DNA of 51,530 nucleotides from Candidatus Pelagibacter communis (GCF_001179985.1 NZ_CVSI01000014.1:1-51530); one strand, 5' to 3'; shown: positions 8,868 through 18,570, numbered from the stretch's first letter. Numbers and translations are program-made. Notes: generated by a model not told the origin, from the sequence alone.

Positions 8868-9299
8868 ATGAATACTAATAAGCTCGGTTTTTCTTTAATC
8901 GAGCTTTTAGTAGTTGTTGCGATATTAGGCATTATAGCAACAATTGGTATAAATGCATATTCAGGATACATCTCTGGTACAAAAAAACAATCTGCGAGAA
9001 ATGTAATGCAGCAAGTGTCACTAGGTCAGTCTGAATATATGTCCCAAAACGGACAATATTATTACACCAGTCAATCAACTGGAGAATGCAGCCCTAATAC
9101 CAATTCTTCAAATTCTATAGAACAAAATCTTTTAGGAAGATCAGACTCTATAAATGAAGAAATGGGTTACGAGCTTTGTACTCACCAAGATAATACAAAG
9201 ACAAAGTTTAAAGTTGTTGCAAAAGAAGTTGGTGGTAAATGCATATTATTGATGAATGAATTTGGAGCAATATCTGAAAAAAAAGCAAGTGATTGTTAA
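8868..9299 (+). CDS. Type IV pilin-like protein (second pilin)
   Basis: This 143-aa prepilin has leader MNTNKLG and processing site G|FSLIE, followed by a hydrophobic helix very similar to that of the preceding pilin. The globular domains differ: this one has Cys residues near 84, 104, 127 and at the very C-terminus (SDC). It begins 15 bases after the first pilin, so the two are probably cotranscribed. It could be a minor pilin, or an alternative major subunit made from a duplicated and diverged copy. Confidence 0.87.
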   Translation: MNTNKLGFSLIELLVVVAILGIIATIGINAYSGYISGTKKQSARNVMQQVSLGQSEYMSQNGQYYYTSQSTGECSPNTNSSNSIEQNLLGRSDSINEEMGYELCTHQDNTKTKFKVVAKEVGGKCILLMNEFGAISEKKASDC

Positions 9300-9305
9300 A
9301 ACTTA

Positions 9306-9557
9306 ATGCTTAAAGAAATTATTAAAGATTTTTTTATAAAAATTAAATCAGGTGATTTAGAGAAAAAACAAAAGATCTGCTTGTCTGCGAGTATTGGCTG
9401 GGTTTTATTAATAGGTTATTTAACTTGGTGGAATGGAATTAAAGCAGTAGGCTTAGATAAAAGCTTTAAGTGGGATGAGTGGTTTTGGTTTGGAATTATA
9501 CCAGCAACCATGCCTTACGTTTTTTATTTAATTTGGCGAAAAAAAAAATCAGATTAA
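9306..9557 (+). CDS. Small two-helix membrane protein of unknown function
   Basis: This 83-aa protein has an amphipathic N-terminus, a hydrophobic segment at ~30-43 (SIGWVLLIGYLTWW) and a second at ~60-77 (WFWFGIIPATMPYVFYLIW), then a basic tail (RKKKSD). It is Trp-rich. It starts six bases after the second pilin gene and probably belongs to that transcript. I do not recognise the family. The position suggests a pilus-linked role, but nothing in the sequence shows one. Its stop codon is adjacent to the convergent icd stop. Confidence 0.6.
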   Translation: MLKEIIKDFFIKIKSGDLEKKQKICLSASIGWVLLIGYLTWWNGIKAVGLDKSFKWDEWFWFGIIPATMPYVFYLIWRKKKSD

Positions 9558-10772
9558 TCAATTCAATTTCTTCTTAAGATTACCATCTATTGTATCTAAA
9601 AATTCATTAGTAGTTAGAAATTTTTGGTCTTTATCAATTAAGATTGCTAAATCTTTAGTCATGGAACCTGTTTCAACACACTCAATACAAACTAATTCAA
9701 GAGTTTTTGAAAATTTTATTAATTCTTCATTGTTATCTAATTTACCTCTGTGAGCTAATCCTCTAGTCCAAGCAAAAATAGATGCAATTGGATTGGTAGA
9801 GGTTTCTTTACCTTGCTGGTGCATTCTGTAATGACGTGTAACTGTTCCGTGAGCAGCCTCTGCTTCCATAGTTTTTCCATCAGGAGCAAGTAACACACTA
9901 GTCATTAATCCAAGCGAGCCATAACCTTGAGCAACCGTATCAGACTGCACATCACCATCATAATTTTTGCATGCCCAGATATACTTTCCGCTCCATTTCA
10001 TTGCGCAAGCTACCATGTCATCAATTAGCCTGTGTTCATATGTTAAATTATGTTTGTCGAAATCAGATTTAAACTCTTTTTCAAAAACTGCTTGGAAAAT
10101 ATCTTTAAATCTGCCATCGTATGTTTTTAATATCGTATTTTTAGTGGATAAAAATACAGGCCATTTTTTTATTAATCCATAGTTGAAACACGATCTTGCA
10201 AAATCTTCGATAGATTTATCTAAATTATACATCGATAAAGCGACCCCAGATCCAGGAAAATTAAATACTTCATAATTTTTGCTGTCTTTCCCATCTTCTG
10301 ATGTCCATTTAATTTCTAATTTTCCTTTTCCTGGTACTTTAAAGTCAGTAGCCCTGTACTGATCACCAAAAGCATGTCTACCAATAATGACTGGATCTGT
10401 CCAAGATGGCACAAGTCTTGGAACATTCTTACAAATAATTGGTTCTCTAAAAACAGTTCCTCCAATTATATTTCTTATTGTTCCATTAGGTGATCTCCAC
10501 ATTTTTTTTAAATTAAACTCTTTTACCCTTGCTTCATCTGGTGTGATTGTTGCACATTTTATTCCAACACCATTTTTTTTTATAGCGTTTGCACAGTCGA
10601 TTGTAATTTGGTCTGAGGTATGATCCCTACTTTTCATTCCTAAGTCGTAATATTCTATTCCAAGGTCTAAATAAGGAAGAATTAATTTCTTTTTAATAAA
10701 CTCCCATATAACTCTGGTCATTTCATCACCATCTAACTCAACTATTGGGTTTTTGACCTTAATTTTGCTCAT
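9558..10772 (-). CDS. icd: NADP-dependent isocitrate dehydrogenase
   Basis: At 404 aa this has the length and sequence style of the dimeric, eukaryote-like NADP-IDH group (opening [16 protein letters not shown]; substrate loop [20 protein letters not shown]). That group is common in Alphaproteobacteria and differs from E. coli-type Icd. It converts isocitrate to 2-oxoglutarate with NADPH formation in the TCA cycle. The Asp-containing metal site region ([19 protein letters not shown]) and the C-terminal NADP-binding [11 protein letters not shown] are intact. It is a single gene, transcribed away from psd with a 75-base A+T-rich spacer upstream. Confidence 0.96.
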   Translation of the reverse strand: MSKIKVKNPIVELDGDEMTRVIWEFIKKKLILPYLDLGIEYYDLGMKSRDHTSDQITIDCANAIKKNGVGIKCATITPDEARVKEFNLKKMWRSPNGTIRNIIGGTVFREPIICKNVPRLVPSWTDPVIIGRHAFGDQYRATDFKVPGKGKLEIKWTSEDGKDSKNYEVFNFPGSGVALSMYNLDKSIEDFARSCFNYGLIKKWPVFLSTKNTILKTYDGRFKDIFQAVFEKEFKSDFDKHNLTYEHRLIDDMVACAMKWSGKYIWACKNYDGDVQSDTVAQGYGSLGLMTSVLLAPDGKTMEAEAAHGTVTRHYRMHQQGKETSTNPIASIFAWTRGLAHRGKLDNNEELIKFSKTLELVCIECVETGSMTKDLAILIDKDQKFLTTNEFLDTIDGNLKKKLN

Positions 10773-10847
10773 ATTTAATTATATTCTTATTAATTGAATT
10801 TTTGCTTTTTATATACATATTAATCAGAAATTAACAAAAAAATTATT

Positions 10848-11495
10848 ATGTTTGATAAAATATTTCCTAAATTACATAACGAGGGGTATAAGTTTCTAGT
10901 TATATTTGGTTTAGCCACGCTAGTACTATATTTGATTGATGGATTTCTCGGACTTATCGGAATAATTCTTACAGTTTGGGTGTATTATTTTTTTAGAGAT
11001 CCTGACAGAATATCAATTAATGATGAAGATTATTTAGTTAGCCCCGCAGATGGTGTAGTTTTACAAGTTATGGAAACGAATGGTCCAAAAGAATTAAATT
11101 TGGAAAACAAAAAATTTACTAAGGTAAGTATTTTTATGAATGTATTTGATTGCCATGTAAACAGAATTCCATGTGGTGGTGAAATTACAGATATTCTTTA
11201 TGTTGCTGGAAAGTTTTTAAATGCATCATTAGATAAAGCTAGCGAGGATAACGAGAGAAATTATTACAAAATCAAAAATAATTTTGGTGAGGAAATTGTA
11301 GTAGTTCAGATAGCAGGATTGGTTGCAAGAAGAATAGTAACAGAGACATCACGTGGAGCAAAACATGATCAAGGTTCTAGAATTGGAATGATAAGATTTG
11401 GAAGTAGAGCTGAACTATATTTTGAAAACTACAAACCATTAGTAAAAGTTAACCAAAAGACTATAGCTGGAGAAACATTAATAGCTAAAAGATGA
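10848..11495 (+). CDS. psd: Phosphatidylserine decarboxylase, short form
   Basis: This 215-aa protein has an N-terminal hydrophobic region (residues ~16-49) followed by the conserved FFRDPDR and SPADGVV motifs. The proenzyme self-cleavage Gly-Ser lies at 185-186 (IRFGSRAEL), where Ser186 would become the pyruvoyl cofactor. It is the short PSD class rather than the ~320-aa E. coli type. It makes phosphatidylethanolamine from phosphatidylserine at the inner membrane. The stop overlaps the start of pssA (ATGA), giving adjacent steps of one pathway in one operon. Confidence 0.93.
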   Translation: MFDKIFPKLHNEGYKFLVIFGLATLVLYLIDGFLGLIGIILTVWVYYFFRDPDRISINDEDYLVSPADGVVLQVMETNGPKELNLENKKFTKVSIFMNVFDCHVNRIPCGGEITDILYVAGKFLNASLDKASEDNERNYYKIKNNFGEEIVVVQIAGLVARRIVTETSRGAKHDQGSRIGMIRFGSRAELYFENYKPLVKVNQKTIAGETLIAKR

Positions 11496-12295
11496 CAATG
11501 CAACAAACTAGTAAAAAATTTAAATTAGTATCAAATAAAAAAACGCGAACTATTTTACCAAATATGTTTACACTTGTAGGTGTGTGTATTGGATTAACTT
11601 CAATAAAGTTTGCTTTTGATGAAAGATTTGGTTTAGCAATTATTTGCATCATCGTTGCGGGTCTAATAGATGGTTTAGATGGTAGAATTGCAAGATTAAT
11701 CAAAGGTACTTCTCAGGTTGGAAAAGAATTAGATTCGCTAACAGACGTTATAAGTTTTGGTGTAGCTCCTGCTTTCATTATGTATTTATGGCAATTAAAT
11801 ACTCTAGGAAGAGTTGGGTGGTTAGTTTGTTTGATTTATATTATTTGTGTTGCCCTAAGACTCGCTAGATTTAATGTTAATTCTGAAAATCAAGTTTCGT
11901 GGAAAGAAAATTTTTTTGAGGGAGTGCCTTCACCTGCTGGTGGTATTTTGGTTTTAATGCCTTTAATTTACAGTCAAAGTGAATTACAATTTTTTAATAT
12001 TGACTATGGATATTTTGTTCCTGTTTTATTTATTCTAATTTCGATATTGTTAATAAGCAAAATACCAACTTATTCCTTTAAAAAAATTGCAGTACCAAGA
12101 AGATTAACTATATTTTTATTATTTGGCGTAGTTTTATTTTTTGGATTACTTTTAATTTACACTTATAACGTTATTGTGTTATCAAGCCTATTATATCTTA
12201 TTTTAATACCAATCAGTATTTATCATTTCCAAAATTTAAATAAAAAATTTAAAAATAATAATATTGAAAATGAGGAACACGAAGATATTCTTTAA
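11492..12295 (+). CDS. pssA: CDP-diacylglycerol-serine O-phosphatidyltransferase
   Basis: This 267-aa integral membrane protein has the CDP-alcohol phosphotransferase signature at about residues 56-82 (DGLDGRIAR...GKELDSLTD, the DG-x2-AR-x8-G-x3-D-x3-D pattern) and six or so hydrophobic segments. It joins serine to CDP-diacylglycerol to make phosphatidylserine, the substrate of the adjacent psd product. It overlaps psd at its start (ATGA) and the next gene at its end (TAATG). A second ATG two codons in is an alternative start. Confidence 0.93.
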   Translation: MTMQQTSKKFKLVSNKKTRTILPNMFTLVGVCIGLTSIKFAFDERFGLAIICIIVAGLIDGLDGRIARLIKGTSQVGKELDSLTDVISFGVAPAFIMYLWQLNTLGRVGWLVCLIYIICVALRLARFNVNSENQVSWKENFFEGVPSPAGGILVLMPLIYSQSELQFFNIDYGYFVPVLFILISILLISKIPTYSFKKIAVPRRLTIFLLFGVVLFFGLLLIYTYNVIVLSSLLYLILIPISIYHFQNLNKKFKNNNIENEEHEDIL

Positions 12296-13209
12296 TGAAA
12301 GAAAATACTATTGTTTCTTTAGCAGATGAAAAATACTTTGATTTGTTAGAAGAACTCATTGACTCCATAAAAAGATTTCCAGAGAGCAAAGATATAGCAA
12401 TTTGTGTTTTAGATGCAGGTCTTAATGAAAATCAATTAGATAAAATTAAGAATAAAGTTGATGAAATTAAAAAAGCAGAATGGGATATCGAAGTACCTGC
12501 AATTAAGGTAAGAGGTAAAGAGTGGTTAAAAAGTCAAGTATCAAGAGCATTTCTACCAAGGTATTTCCCTAATTATAAAAAATATTTATGGATAGATTGC
12601 GATGCTTGGGTAAATGATTGGAGTTCAGTGGAACTTTATCTCAAAGCATGTGCTGGTGGAAAACTAGGTATCACTCAATCAGTAGGGCCCGGGTATAAGA
12701 TATTATCAAAAGTAAAATGGTTATTTGGCAAGTTAGCAATTGTAAAATCACAAAATTTTAAACATGCAATTTCTTCAAAAATTAATATTGATAAAGCGAG
12801 GAAAATAGCATTTGCTCCTCACATTAATATAGGAGTATTTTCTCTTGAGAAAAATTCTGATTGTTGGAATGTTTGGCAAAAAAATCTTGAACAAACAATT
12901 AAACATGGCAGATTGTTTGGCTCAGAAGGGTTGGCTATAAACTTGAGTGTTTATGTAGATAATGTAGATACAGAATTTTTGCCATTAGGATGCAATTGGA
13001 TAACAAGCAACCTTTTGCCTAAATTTGATGAAGATAAAAAAGAATTTGTCGAACCATATTTGCCAAATAATAAAATCGGAATTATTCATTTAGCTGCTGG
13101 TTTATGGAAGAATGGTAAAGACATGAGATTAGATGATAGTATAAAAATTGAAATTAAATCACTAAACAATAACTCTCTCTCCAAAAGCTTAAGGTTCGGA
13201 AAAAATTGA
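12295..13209 (+). CDS. Predicted glycosyltransferase (GT8-like)
   Basis: This 304-aa soluble protein has an N-terminal Rossmann-like half (TIVSLADEKYFDLLEELIDSI) and a metal-binding DxD motif at residues 101-103 (WIDCDAWV), the mark of GT-A fold glycosyltransferases. A C-terminal HLAAGLWKNG segment resembles the His/Gly-x-x-Lys motif of GT8 enzymes. Donor and acceptor cannot be told from sequence. It overlaps the end of pssA by one base (TAATG) and sits in the phospholipid operon, so a lipid or envelope glycan acceptor is possible but unproven. Confidence 0.7.
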   Translation: MKENTIVSLADEKYFDLLEELIDSIKRFPESKDIAICVLDAGLNENQLDKIKNKVDEIKKAEWDIEVPAIKVRGKEWLKSQVSRAFLPRYFPNYKKYLWIDCDAWVNDWSSVELYLKACAGGKLGITQSVGPGYKILSKVKWLFGKLAIVKSQNFKHAISSKINIDKARKIAFAPHINIGVFSLEKNSDCWNVWQKNLEQTIKHGRLFGSEGLAINLSVYVDNVDTEFLPLGCNWITSNLLPKFDEDKKEFVEPYLPNNKIGIIHLAAGLWKNGKDMRLDDSIKIEIKSLNNNSLSKSLRFGKN

Positions 13210-13817
13210 AAAAAAACAAAATTTCTAAAGATTGGGTAAATAAACAAAGGAGAGATATATATGTACGAAAATCAAAGTTAGAGGGATATAGGTCTAGGGC
13301 AGTTTATAAACTTAAAGAAATCGATAATAAATTTAAGATCATCAAAAATGGAATTAAGATAGTCGATTTAGGATCTGCGCCAGGTAGCTGGTCACAATAT
13401 TTGTCTGAAAAATCAAAAAACTCAATGATAATGTCCATAGATTTAAAAAAGGTCGATGTAATTAAAAATGTAAATCATCTTATCGGAGATTTTTTAGATG
13501 AGCAAAACCAAGTTAAAATTAACAATTTTTTTTGCGACAAATTAGATTTAGTTGTATCTGACATGGCGGTTAACACTACAGGAAATAAAAATTTAGACGC
13601 AATTTCAACTGGAGAATTGACAATTAACGCAATGAGATATTCTGTAAAAAACCTCAAAAAAACAGGATGTTTTGTCTCTAAAATATTTATGGGGTCAACT
13701 TTCAACGAAATAGTTAAAAATTGTAAAAAAAACTTTAAAGAAGTTAAAATTTTCAAACCTCCATCCAGTAGAAAAGATTCAAAAGAAAGCTTTATTATTT
13801 GCAAAATAATTAGATAG
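13206..13817 (+). CDS. rlmE: 23S rRNA (uridine-2'-O-)-methyltransferase RlmE/FtsJ
   Basis: This 203-aa protein has the SAM-binding motif VDLGSAPGSWSQYL at about 51-64, an Asp in LVVSDMAVNTTG, the catalytic Lys in CFVSKIFMG and the late Glu in SRKDSKESF. Together these give the K-D-K-E tetrad of FtsJ/RrmJ. It methylates 23S rRNA at U2552 (E. coli numbering). The start is TTG at 13206, overlapping the previous gene's TGA (TTGA), with no closer ATG, so translational coupling is likely. Confidence 0.9.
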   Translation: MKKNKISKDWVNKQRRDIYVRKSKLEGYRSRAVYKLKEIDNKFKIIKNGIKIVDLGSAPGSWSQYLSEKSKNSMIMSIDLKKVDVIKNVNHLIGDFLDEQNQVKINNFFCDKLDLVVSDMAVNTTGNKNLDAISTGELTINAMRYSVKNLKKTGCFVSKIFMGSTFNEIVKNCKKNFKEVKIFKPPSSRKDSKESFIICKIIR

Positions 13818-13854
13818 GCTCTTTAAAAAATTTAAGAATCATATATAAATTATT

Positions 13855-14931
13855 ATGGATCCTATAAAAGAAGCACTTACCTTCGATGACGTTACTTTAG
13901 CACCGCAATACTCTAAAGTCTTGCCATCCGATGTATCAACAAGAACCATATTATCAAATCAATTAAAATTAGATATTCCAATCCTTTCATCTGCAATGGA
14001 TACTGTTACAGAGTCAAAGATGGCTATAGCTTTAGCTAAACAAGGAGGAATAGGTGTTATTCATAGAAATTTAACTATATCTCAACAAATTAATGAAATT
14101 AAAAAAGTAAAGTCAAAACGTTTTAAAGTAGGAGCTGCTGTAGGAACAAATGAAAGTGAATTAAATAGAATAAAGAATATTCTAAAACTTAATATCGATC
14201 TAATAGTTGTAGATACAGCTCATGGACATAGTCAAAAAGTTGCAGATACAATTTTGAAAATAAAAAAAATTAAACCAAAAAAAACTACTTTATGTGCAGG
14301 CAATATAGCTACCGCAGAAGCAGCAAGATTTTTGTGTAAGTTAGGAGTTGATGTTATAAAAGTTGGTATTGGACCTGGTTCAATATGCACAACAAGACTA
14401 GTTGCAGGTATTGGCGTTCCACAATTGAGTGCTTTATTAGACGTTAAAAAGGGTCTCAATAAAAAAGTAAAAATCATTTCAGATGGAGGTATTAAATTTT
14501 CTGGAGACATTGCAAAAGCTTTAGCAGCAGGGGCTGATGCTGTAATGGTTGGCTCAATGCTTGCAGGTACTTCTGAGGCACCAGGAAAAATTATAAAAAA
14601 AAAAGGCAAATTATTTAAAGTTTTTAGAGGAATGGGCTCGGTCGGAGCTATGAATAAAGGTTCTGCCGATAGATATTTTCAAAAAAAACAAAAAGACAAA
14701 TCTAAGTATGTACCAGAAGGAGTTGAAGGTTTGATTAAATATAAAGGAGATGTAAGTAAAACTATTAACAAACTAGTAGGAGGCCTTAGATCTTCGATGG
14801 GATATTTGGGTGCTGAACAAATAAAATATCTAAATAAAAAAGCTAAATTTGTTAAAATTACAAAAGCTGGTTTTTATGAAAGTATGGTACATAGTATAGA
14901 CGAAGTAAAAAAAAATAGTGAATATTTATGA
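13855..14931 (+). CDS. guaB: IMP dehydrogenase lacking the CBS regulatory domains
   Basis: At 358 aa this is well below the usual ~490. It keeps the whole catalytic barrel: catalytic Cys178 in GSICTTR, the GMGSVGAM loop and the flap with the Arg-Tyr pair in ADRYFQ, which is typical of IMPDH and not of GMP reductase. The two CBS domains normally inserted after about residue 85 are absent; the sequence runs from INEIKKVKS straight into KRFKVGAAVG. It oxidises IMP to XMP with NAD in GMP synthesis. guaA lies two genes downstream. The CBS (Bateman) pair is the site of nucleotide allostery in other IMPDHs, so this enzyme should lack that control. Confidence 0.93.
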   Translation: MDPIKEALTFDDVTLAPQYSKVLPSDVSTRTILSNQLKLDIPILSSAMDTVTESKMAIALAKQGGIGVIHRNLTISQQINEIKKVKSKRFKVGAAVGTNESELNRIKNILKLNIDLIVVDTAHGHSQKVADTILKIKKIKPKKTTLCAGNIATAEAARFLCKLGVDVIKVGIGPGSICTTRLVAGIGVPQLSALLDVKKGLNKKVKIISDGGIKFSGDIAKALAAGADAVMVGSMLAGTSEAPGKIIKKKGKLFKVFRGMGSVGAMNKGSADRYFQKKQKDKSKYVPEGVEGLIKYKGDVSKTINKLVGGLRSSMGYLGAEQIKYLNKKAKFVKITKAGFYESMVHSIDEVKKNSEYL

Positions 14932-15371
14932 AATTAATTAATAAATTTATTTTAATAATTTTTATCAGCATAAATTATTGTATTTCAGCAAGTGCGGCTG
15001 ACAATTTATTTGAAAATGCAAAAAAAAAATTTGAAAAAAAAGATTATAAAAAGTCGAAGTTTTTATTTCAAAGGAACATTGTGTTTAATCCAAAAAATGC
15101 TGAATCATACCTTTATTTAGCAAAAATATTTAATTCAGAGGAAAATCAAGAAGAGGAAGAAAAAAATTTAGATACCACTCTTCTTTTAGAACCAAATAAT
15201 GAAGAAGCAATTTATATGTTGATAAATATTCAATTAGATAGATCTAATTTTGAAAAAGCAAATACATTGATGAACAGATTCACAAGCGTTTGCAAAAAAA
15301 TGTGTGATAAAAAAACAGAAATAAGCAAGTCTCTTCAAGATTTTGAAGCAAATAATGAAAAGACCAACTAA
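14928..15371 (+). CDS. Exported TPR-like protein of unknown function
   Basis: This 147-aa protein has a signal peptide (about 1-23, ending SASAA) and two to three tetratricopeptide-like helical repeats, for example [20 protein letters not shown] and [14 protein letters not shown]. It is predicted periplasmic. It overlaps guaB by four bases (ATGA) and guaA by 17 bases, so it is embedded in the guanine-nucleotide operon without an obvious functional link. TPR proteins usually act as protein-binding scaffolds; the partner is unknown. Confidence 0.7.
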   Translation: MKLINKFILIIFISINYCISASAADNLFENAKKKFEKKDYKKSKFLFQRNIVFNPKNAESYLYLAKIFNSEENQEEEEKNLDTTLLLEPNNEEAIYMLINIQLDRSNFEKANTLMNRFTSVCKKMCDKKTEISKSLQDFEANNEKTN

Positions 15372-16914
15372 GCTTAAAAAAATTCTGATAATTGATTTTG
15401 GTTCACAATTTACTCAATTAATTGCAAGAAGGATAAGAGAACTTGGAGTATTTTCAGAAATTGTAAGTCATAAGAATTTAAAAAATATAGATCAAAATGA
15501 ATTATTTGGGCTGATTCTTTCTGGTGGTCCATTAAATGTTTACCAAAATAAGAAAATAAAATTAAATAAAAATATTTTTACATTTGATTGTCCAATATTG
15601 GGTATTTGTTTTGGTCATCAAATGATTTCAAAATTTTATGGAGGTCACGTAAAAAGTTCTAAAACAAGAGAATTTGGTTTAGCAAAAATTAAAAAAACAA
15701 AAAATTCTATTTTAACAAACAATTTTTTTGACAAAAAAAATCTAAATAATGTTTGGATGAGTCATGCTGATCATGTAACAAAAATACCAAAAAATTTTAA
15801 AAAAATTGCTTCAACAAAAGATTCCAAATATACAATTATTGAAAACTCTAAATTAAAAAGATTTGGTGTTCAGTTTCATCCAGAAGTTACTCATACAATG
15901 AAGGGAATGATTTTACTTAAAAATTTTGTTTTTAAAATTTGTAAAGCAAAAAAAAATTGGTCTTCAAAGCACCAAAAAAATAATCTAATTAAAAAAGCTA
16001 AAAATCAGATTGGAAAAGACAAAGTTATATGCGCTTTGTCCGGAGGAGTTGATAGTAGCGTTGTAGCACAACTACTAAATAAGTCTGTTGGCAAACAATT
16101 AAAATGTATTTTTGTTAATACTGGCCTTTTAAGAAAAAATGAGGAAAAACAAGTAGTTAATACTTTTAAGAAAAAACTAAAAATTGATTTAATATATGTT
16201 AATGCAGAAAAACTATTTTTAAGCAAACTAAGAAATGTTGAGGATCCAGAAAAGAAAAGAAAAATTATTGGTAATTTATTTATTAAAATATTTGAAAAAT
16301 ATGCAAAAAAAATAAAAAATGTTAAATTTTTAGCTCAGGGAACTTTATATCCAGATCTTATTGAGAGCAAATCTGTAACTGGTTCACAAACATCAAAAAT
16401 TAAGTCACATCATAATGTTGGGGGTTTGCCAAAAAAAATGAAATTAAAGTTAGTCGAACCTTTAAGACTTTTGTTTAAAGATGAAGTTAGAAAATTAGGA
16501 TTAGAACTTAAACTTTCTAAACAAATAATTTCACGCCATCCTTTTCCTGGACCAGGTCTAGCAATCCGGATGCCAGGACAGATAACTAAAGAAAAAATTA
16601 AGATTTTAAAAGAAGCTGATCATTATTTCATAAATGAGTTAAAAAAAGAAAATTTATACAATAAAATTTGGCAGGCCTACGCTGCATTATTGCCAGTAAA
16701 AACTGTTGGTGTTATGGGGGATAATAGAACTTACGATTATATTTGTCTTTTAAGAGCTATAACCTCATCAGATGGTATGACAGCAGACTACTTTGATTTT
16801 TCAAAAAAATTTATGCAAAATGTGTCTAATAAAATAATCAATAATATTAAGGGTATAAATAGGGTTGTTTACGATGTAACCTCAAAACCTCCAAGCACAA
16901 TTGAGTTAGAGTAA
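15355..16914 (+). CDS. guaA: GMP synthase (glutamine-hydrolysing)
   Basis: This 519-aa two-domain enzyme has a class I glutamine amidotransferase with nucleophile Cys85 (LGICFGHQM) and His/Glu in [11 protein letters not shown], then the ATP pyrophosphatase with P-loop [10 protein letters not shown], and the C-terminal GuaA dimerisation domain ending PPSTIELE. It converts XMP to GMP. I chose ATG 15355 (MKRPTKLKK); a TTG four codons earlier is less likely. It overlaps the upstream TPR gene by 17 bases and completes guaB-x-guaA. Confidence 0.97.
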   Translation: MKRPTKLKKILIIDFGSQFTQLIARRIRELGVFSEIVSHKNLKNIDQNELFGLILSGGPLNVYQNKKIKLNKNIFTFDCPILGICFGHQMISKFYGGHVKSSKTREFGLAKIKKTKNSILTNNFFDKKNLNNVWMSHADHVTKIPKNFKKIASTKDSKYTIIENSKLKRFGVQFHPEVTHTMKGMILLKNFVFKICKAKKNWSSKHQKNNLIKKAKNQIGKDKVICALSGGVDSSVVAQLLNKSVGKQLKCIFVNTGLLRKNEEKQVVNTFKKKLKIDLIYVNAEKLFLSKLRNVEDPEKKRKIIGNLFIKIFEKYAKKIKNVKFLAQGTLYPDLIESKSVTGSQTSKIKSHHNVGGLPKKMKLKLVEPLRLLFKDEVRKLGLELKLSKQIISRHPFPGPGLAIRMPGQITKEKIKILKEADHYFINELKKENLYNKIWQAYAALLPVKTVGVMGDNRTYDYICLLRAITSSDGMTADYFDFSKKFMQNVSNKIINNIKGINRVVYDVTSKPPSTIELE

Positions 16915-16916
16915 TA

Positions 16917-17792
16917 GTGAATTTCATAAATAAAATACCTGGTCCTTTTTTAGTATTTTTAGGTGCATGTAGCCTGAGTTTTGGAGGACTTATTGTAAAA
17001 TCATTTGAAGGCGCAACACTTTGGCAAATTTTATTTTGGAGATCCTTATTTTTTATATTAATTGTAACTATATTTTTATTTTTAACTTACAAAACAAAAG
17101 TTTTACATGCTTTTAAAAAATCAGGCTTACCTGGGTTAATTGGTGGAATTGTTTTATCGTCTGGATTTTGTGGTTATGTGTTTGCTATGTATAATACAAC
17201 TGTAGCGAATACTAATTTCATAATTCAAACTCAAATTTTATTTTTAGCAATATTTGGTTATATTTTTCTCAAAGAGAAAATTTCTAAGATAACTCTAATT
17301 TCAATATTTTTAGCAATTGCAGGTGTAATATTAATGATTGGTTCTTCATTATCCCCAGGCCAGATGATAGGAAATCTTGCTGCTTTTATAATGCCAATAT
17401 CTTTTGCAGTTTTAATTTTAATTATCCGTAAGTATCCACATGTAGATATGATACCATTACAAATGACAGCAGGCGTCATTGCAATGATTGTTGGATATTT
17501 AATAGCTGGTAAAATTAATATTTCATATCATGATATTTTCTTAGGCTTTTTAGCAGGTTTTTTTCAATTAGGTTTTGGTTTTATATTTATCACGATTGGT
17601 GCAAGAAACACCCCTTCCGCAGTAGTAGGAATAATCATGATCACTGAGGCTGTTTTAGGTCCATTATGGGCATGGATGTTTGTTAACGAAAATCCTCCAA
17701 TGACTGTTCTAATAGGAGGAAGTGTAATTATTTTTGCAGTTTTGTTGCAATTCTTATTAGTAAAAAAAAAAAACAGTTCTCAAGTAGTATAA
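16917..17792 (+). CDS. EamA-family (DMT) permease
   Basis: This 291-aa protein has ten predicted membrane helices and two EamA repeats (about residues 10-140 and 150-285). The second repeat ends in the typical GARNTPSAVVGIIMITEAVLGPLWAW. The start is GTG at 16917, two bases after the guaA stop, so it is likely cotranscribed. Family members export amino acids or other small metabolites; the substrate cannot be read from sequence. Two more EamA permeases occur in the window (36737 and 41012); all three share the late 'E-x(3,4)-GP/GG-x-W-W' type segment. Confidence 0.85.
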   Translation: MNFINKIPGPFLVFLGACSLSFGGLIVKSFEGATLWQILFWRSLFFILIVTIFLFLTYKTKVLHAFKKSGLPGLIGGIVLSSGFCGYVFAMYNTTVANTNFIIQTQILFLAIFGYIFLKEKISKITLISIFLAIAGVILMIGSSLSPGQMIGNLAAFIMPISFAVLILIIRKYPHVDMIPLQMTAGVIAMIVGYLIAGKINISYHDIFLGFLAGFFQLGFGFIFITIGARNTPSAVVGIIMITEAVLGPLWAWMFVNENPPMTVLIGGSVIIFAVLLQFLLVKKKNSSQVV

Positions 17793-17829
17793 AATTGACT
17801 TACTAAAATATAAAATCTAAACTTGTATC

Positions 17830-18324
17830 ATGGTAAAAGTCTTTGATAATCTTTTAAGTCCGGAGGAGTTTAAAAAATTAAACGATGTATTAATGGGTCC
17901 TGAATTCCCTTGGTATTTCTTGCCCAATAAAGTTAAGCCTGGAGACGGAAATTTTCAGTTTTGCCACAATTTTATATTATCAGGTAAAATTGTGTCTAAA
18001 TTTGTAACTATTTTGGATCCTTTTTTAAGCAAACTAAACATGAAAAAAGTTATAAGAATTAAAGCTAATAAAACATTTAAAAAAAACGAAAATATTGAAT
18101 CTGAAATGCATATAGATGTTACGAGGAAAGATGAAGAAAAATTTAAGACTGCAGTTTTTTATTGTAATACTAATAATGGCTCCACTATGTTTGAAAACGG
18201 TAAAAAAGTTGAAAGCAAGGCAAATAGAGCAGTTGTATTTGATGGAAGAACTTTGCACTGTGGAGTAGATTGTACAGATTCGCTAAGAAGAGTTGTAATA
18301 AACTTTAATTACATAGACGAATAA
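17830..18324 (+). CDS. Small 2-oxoglutarate/Fe(II) oxygenase-like protein
   Basis: This 164-aa protein carries the metal and co-substrate pattern of 2OG-Fe(II) dioxygenases: His94 and Asp96 (EMHIDVT), distal His143 (GRTLHCG) and Arg at 153/154 (DSLRRVVINFNY). The double-stranded beta-helix core would span about 75-160. Its architecture recalls prolyl-4-hydroxylase or phytanoyl-like small enzymes, but the substrate is unknown. It stands alone between the EamA gene and the gcv leader. The call is based on motif spacing. Confidence 0.7.
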   Translation: MVKVFDNLLSPEEFKKLNDVLMGPEFPWYFLPNKVKPGDGNFQFCHNFILSGKIVSKFVTILDPFLSKLNMKKVIRIKANKTFKKNENIESEMHIDVTRKDEEKFKTAVFYCNTNNGSTMFENGKKVESKANRAVVFDGRTLHCGVDCTDSLRRVVINFNYIDE

Positions 18325-18428
18325 GATTTATCACAACTAGTTTTGCCTTTATTAACCTTAATTAATCAGATTTTATTATATATTTATTTATGTATCTTTT
18401 AATAAATTATTATGTTATAAATATTTAT

Positions 18429-18570
18429 ACGGGAGAGACTACATATTTGTAGCGCCGAAGGAGCAACCACCCCGGAAACTCTCAGGCAGAAGGACCGTAC
18501 GTATTAACTCTGGAAAGAGATAAATTCTCGCCGAAGGAGCTAAAATCTCTCAGGCACACCGACAGAGGGG
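18429..18570 (+). ncRNA. Tandem glycine riboswitch (gcvT leader)
   Basis: Two glycine aptamers in series are visible. The first (about 18430-18500) has GGGAGAG, a small P2-type hairpin around CTACA/TGTAG, the conserved GCGCCGAAGGAGCAA core and CTCTCAGGCAGAAGGACCG. The second (about 18509-18570) has GGAAAGAG, CGCCGAAGGAG and CTCTCAGGCACACCGACAGAG. They are joined by a short linker. The start of gcvT follows 16 bases after the second aptamer. No U-tailed terminator is evident after it, so control may act on translation initiation or on an overlapping structure. The family normally switches glycine cleavage on when glycine is plentiful. Confidence 0.95.

Noticed and set aside
13855-14931. GMP reductase as the identity of the 358-aa enzyme
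   Set aside because: The length fits GMP reductase, but the flap ADRYFQ with the Arg-Tyr pair and the guaB-x-guaA context are IMPDH features.
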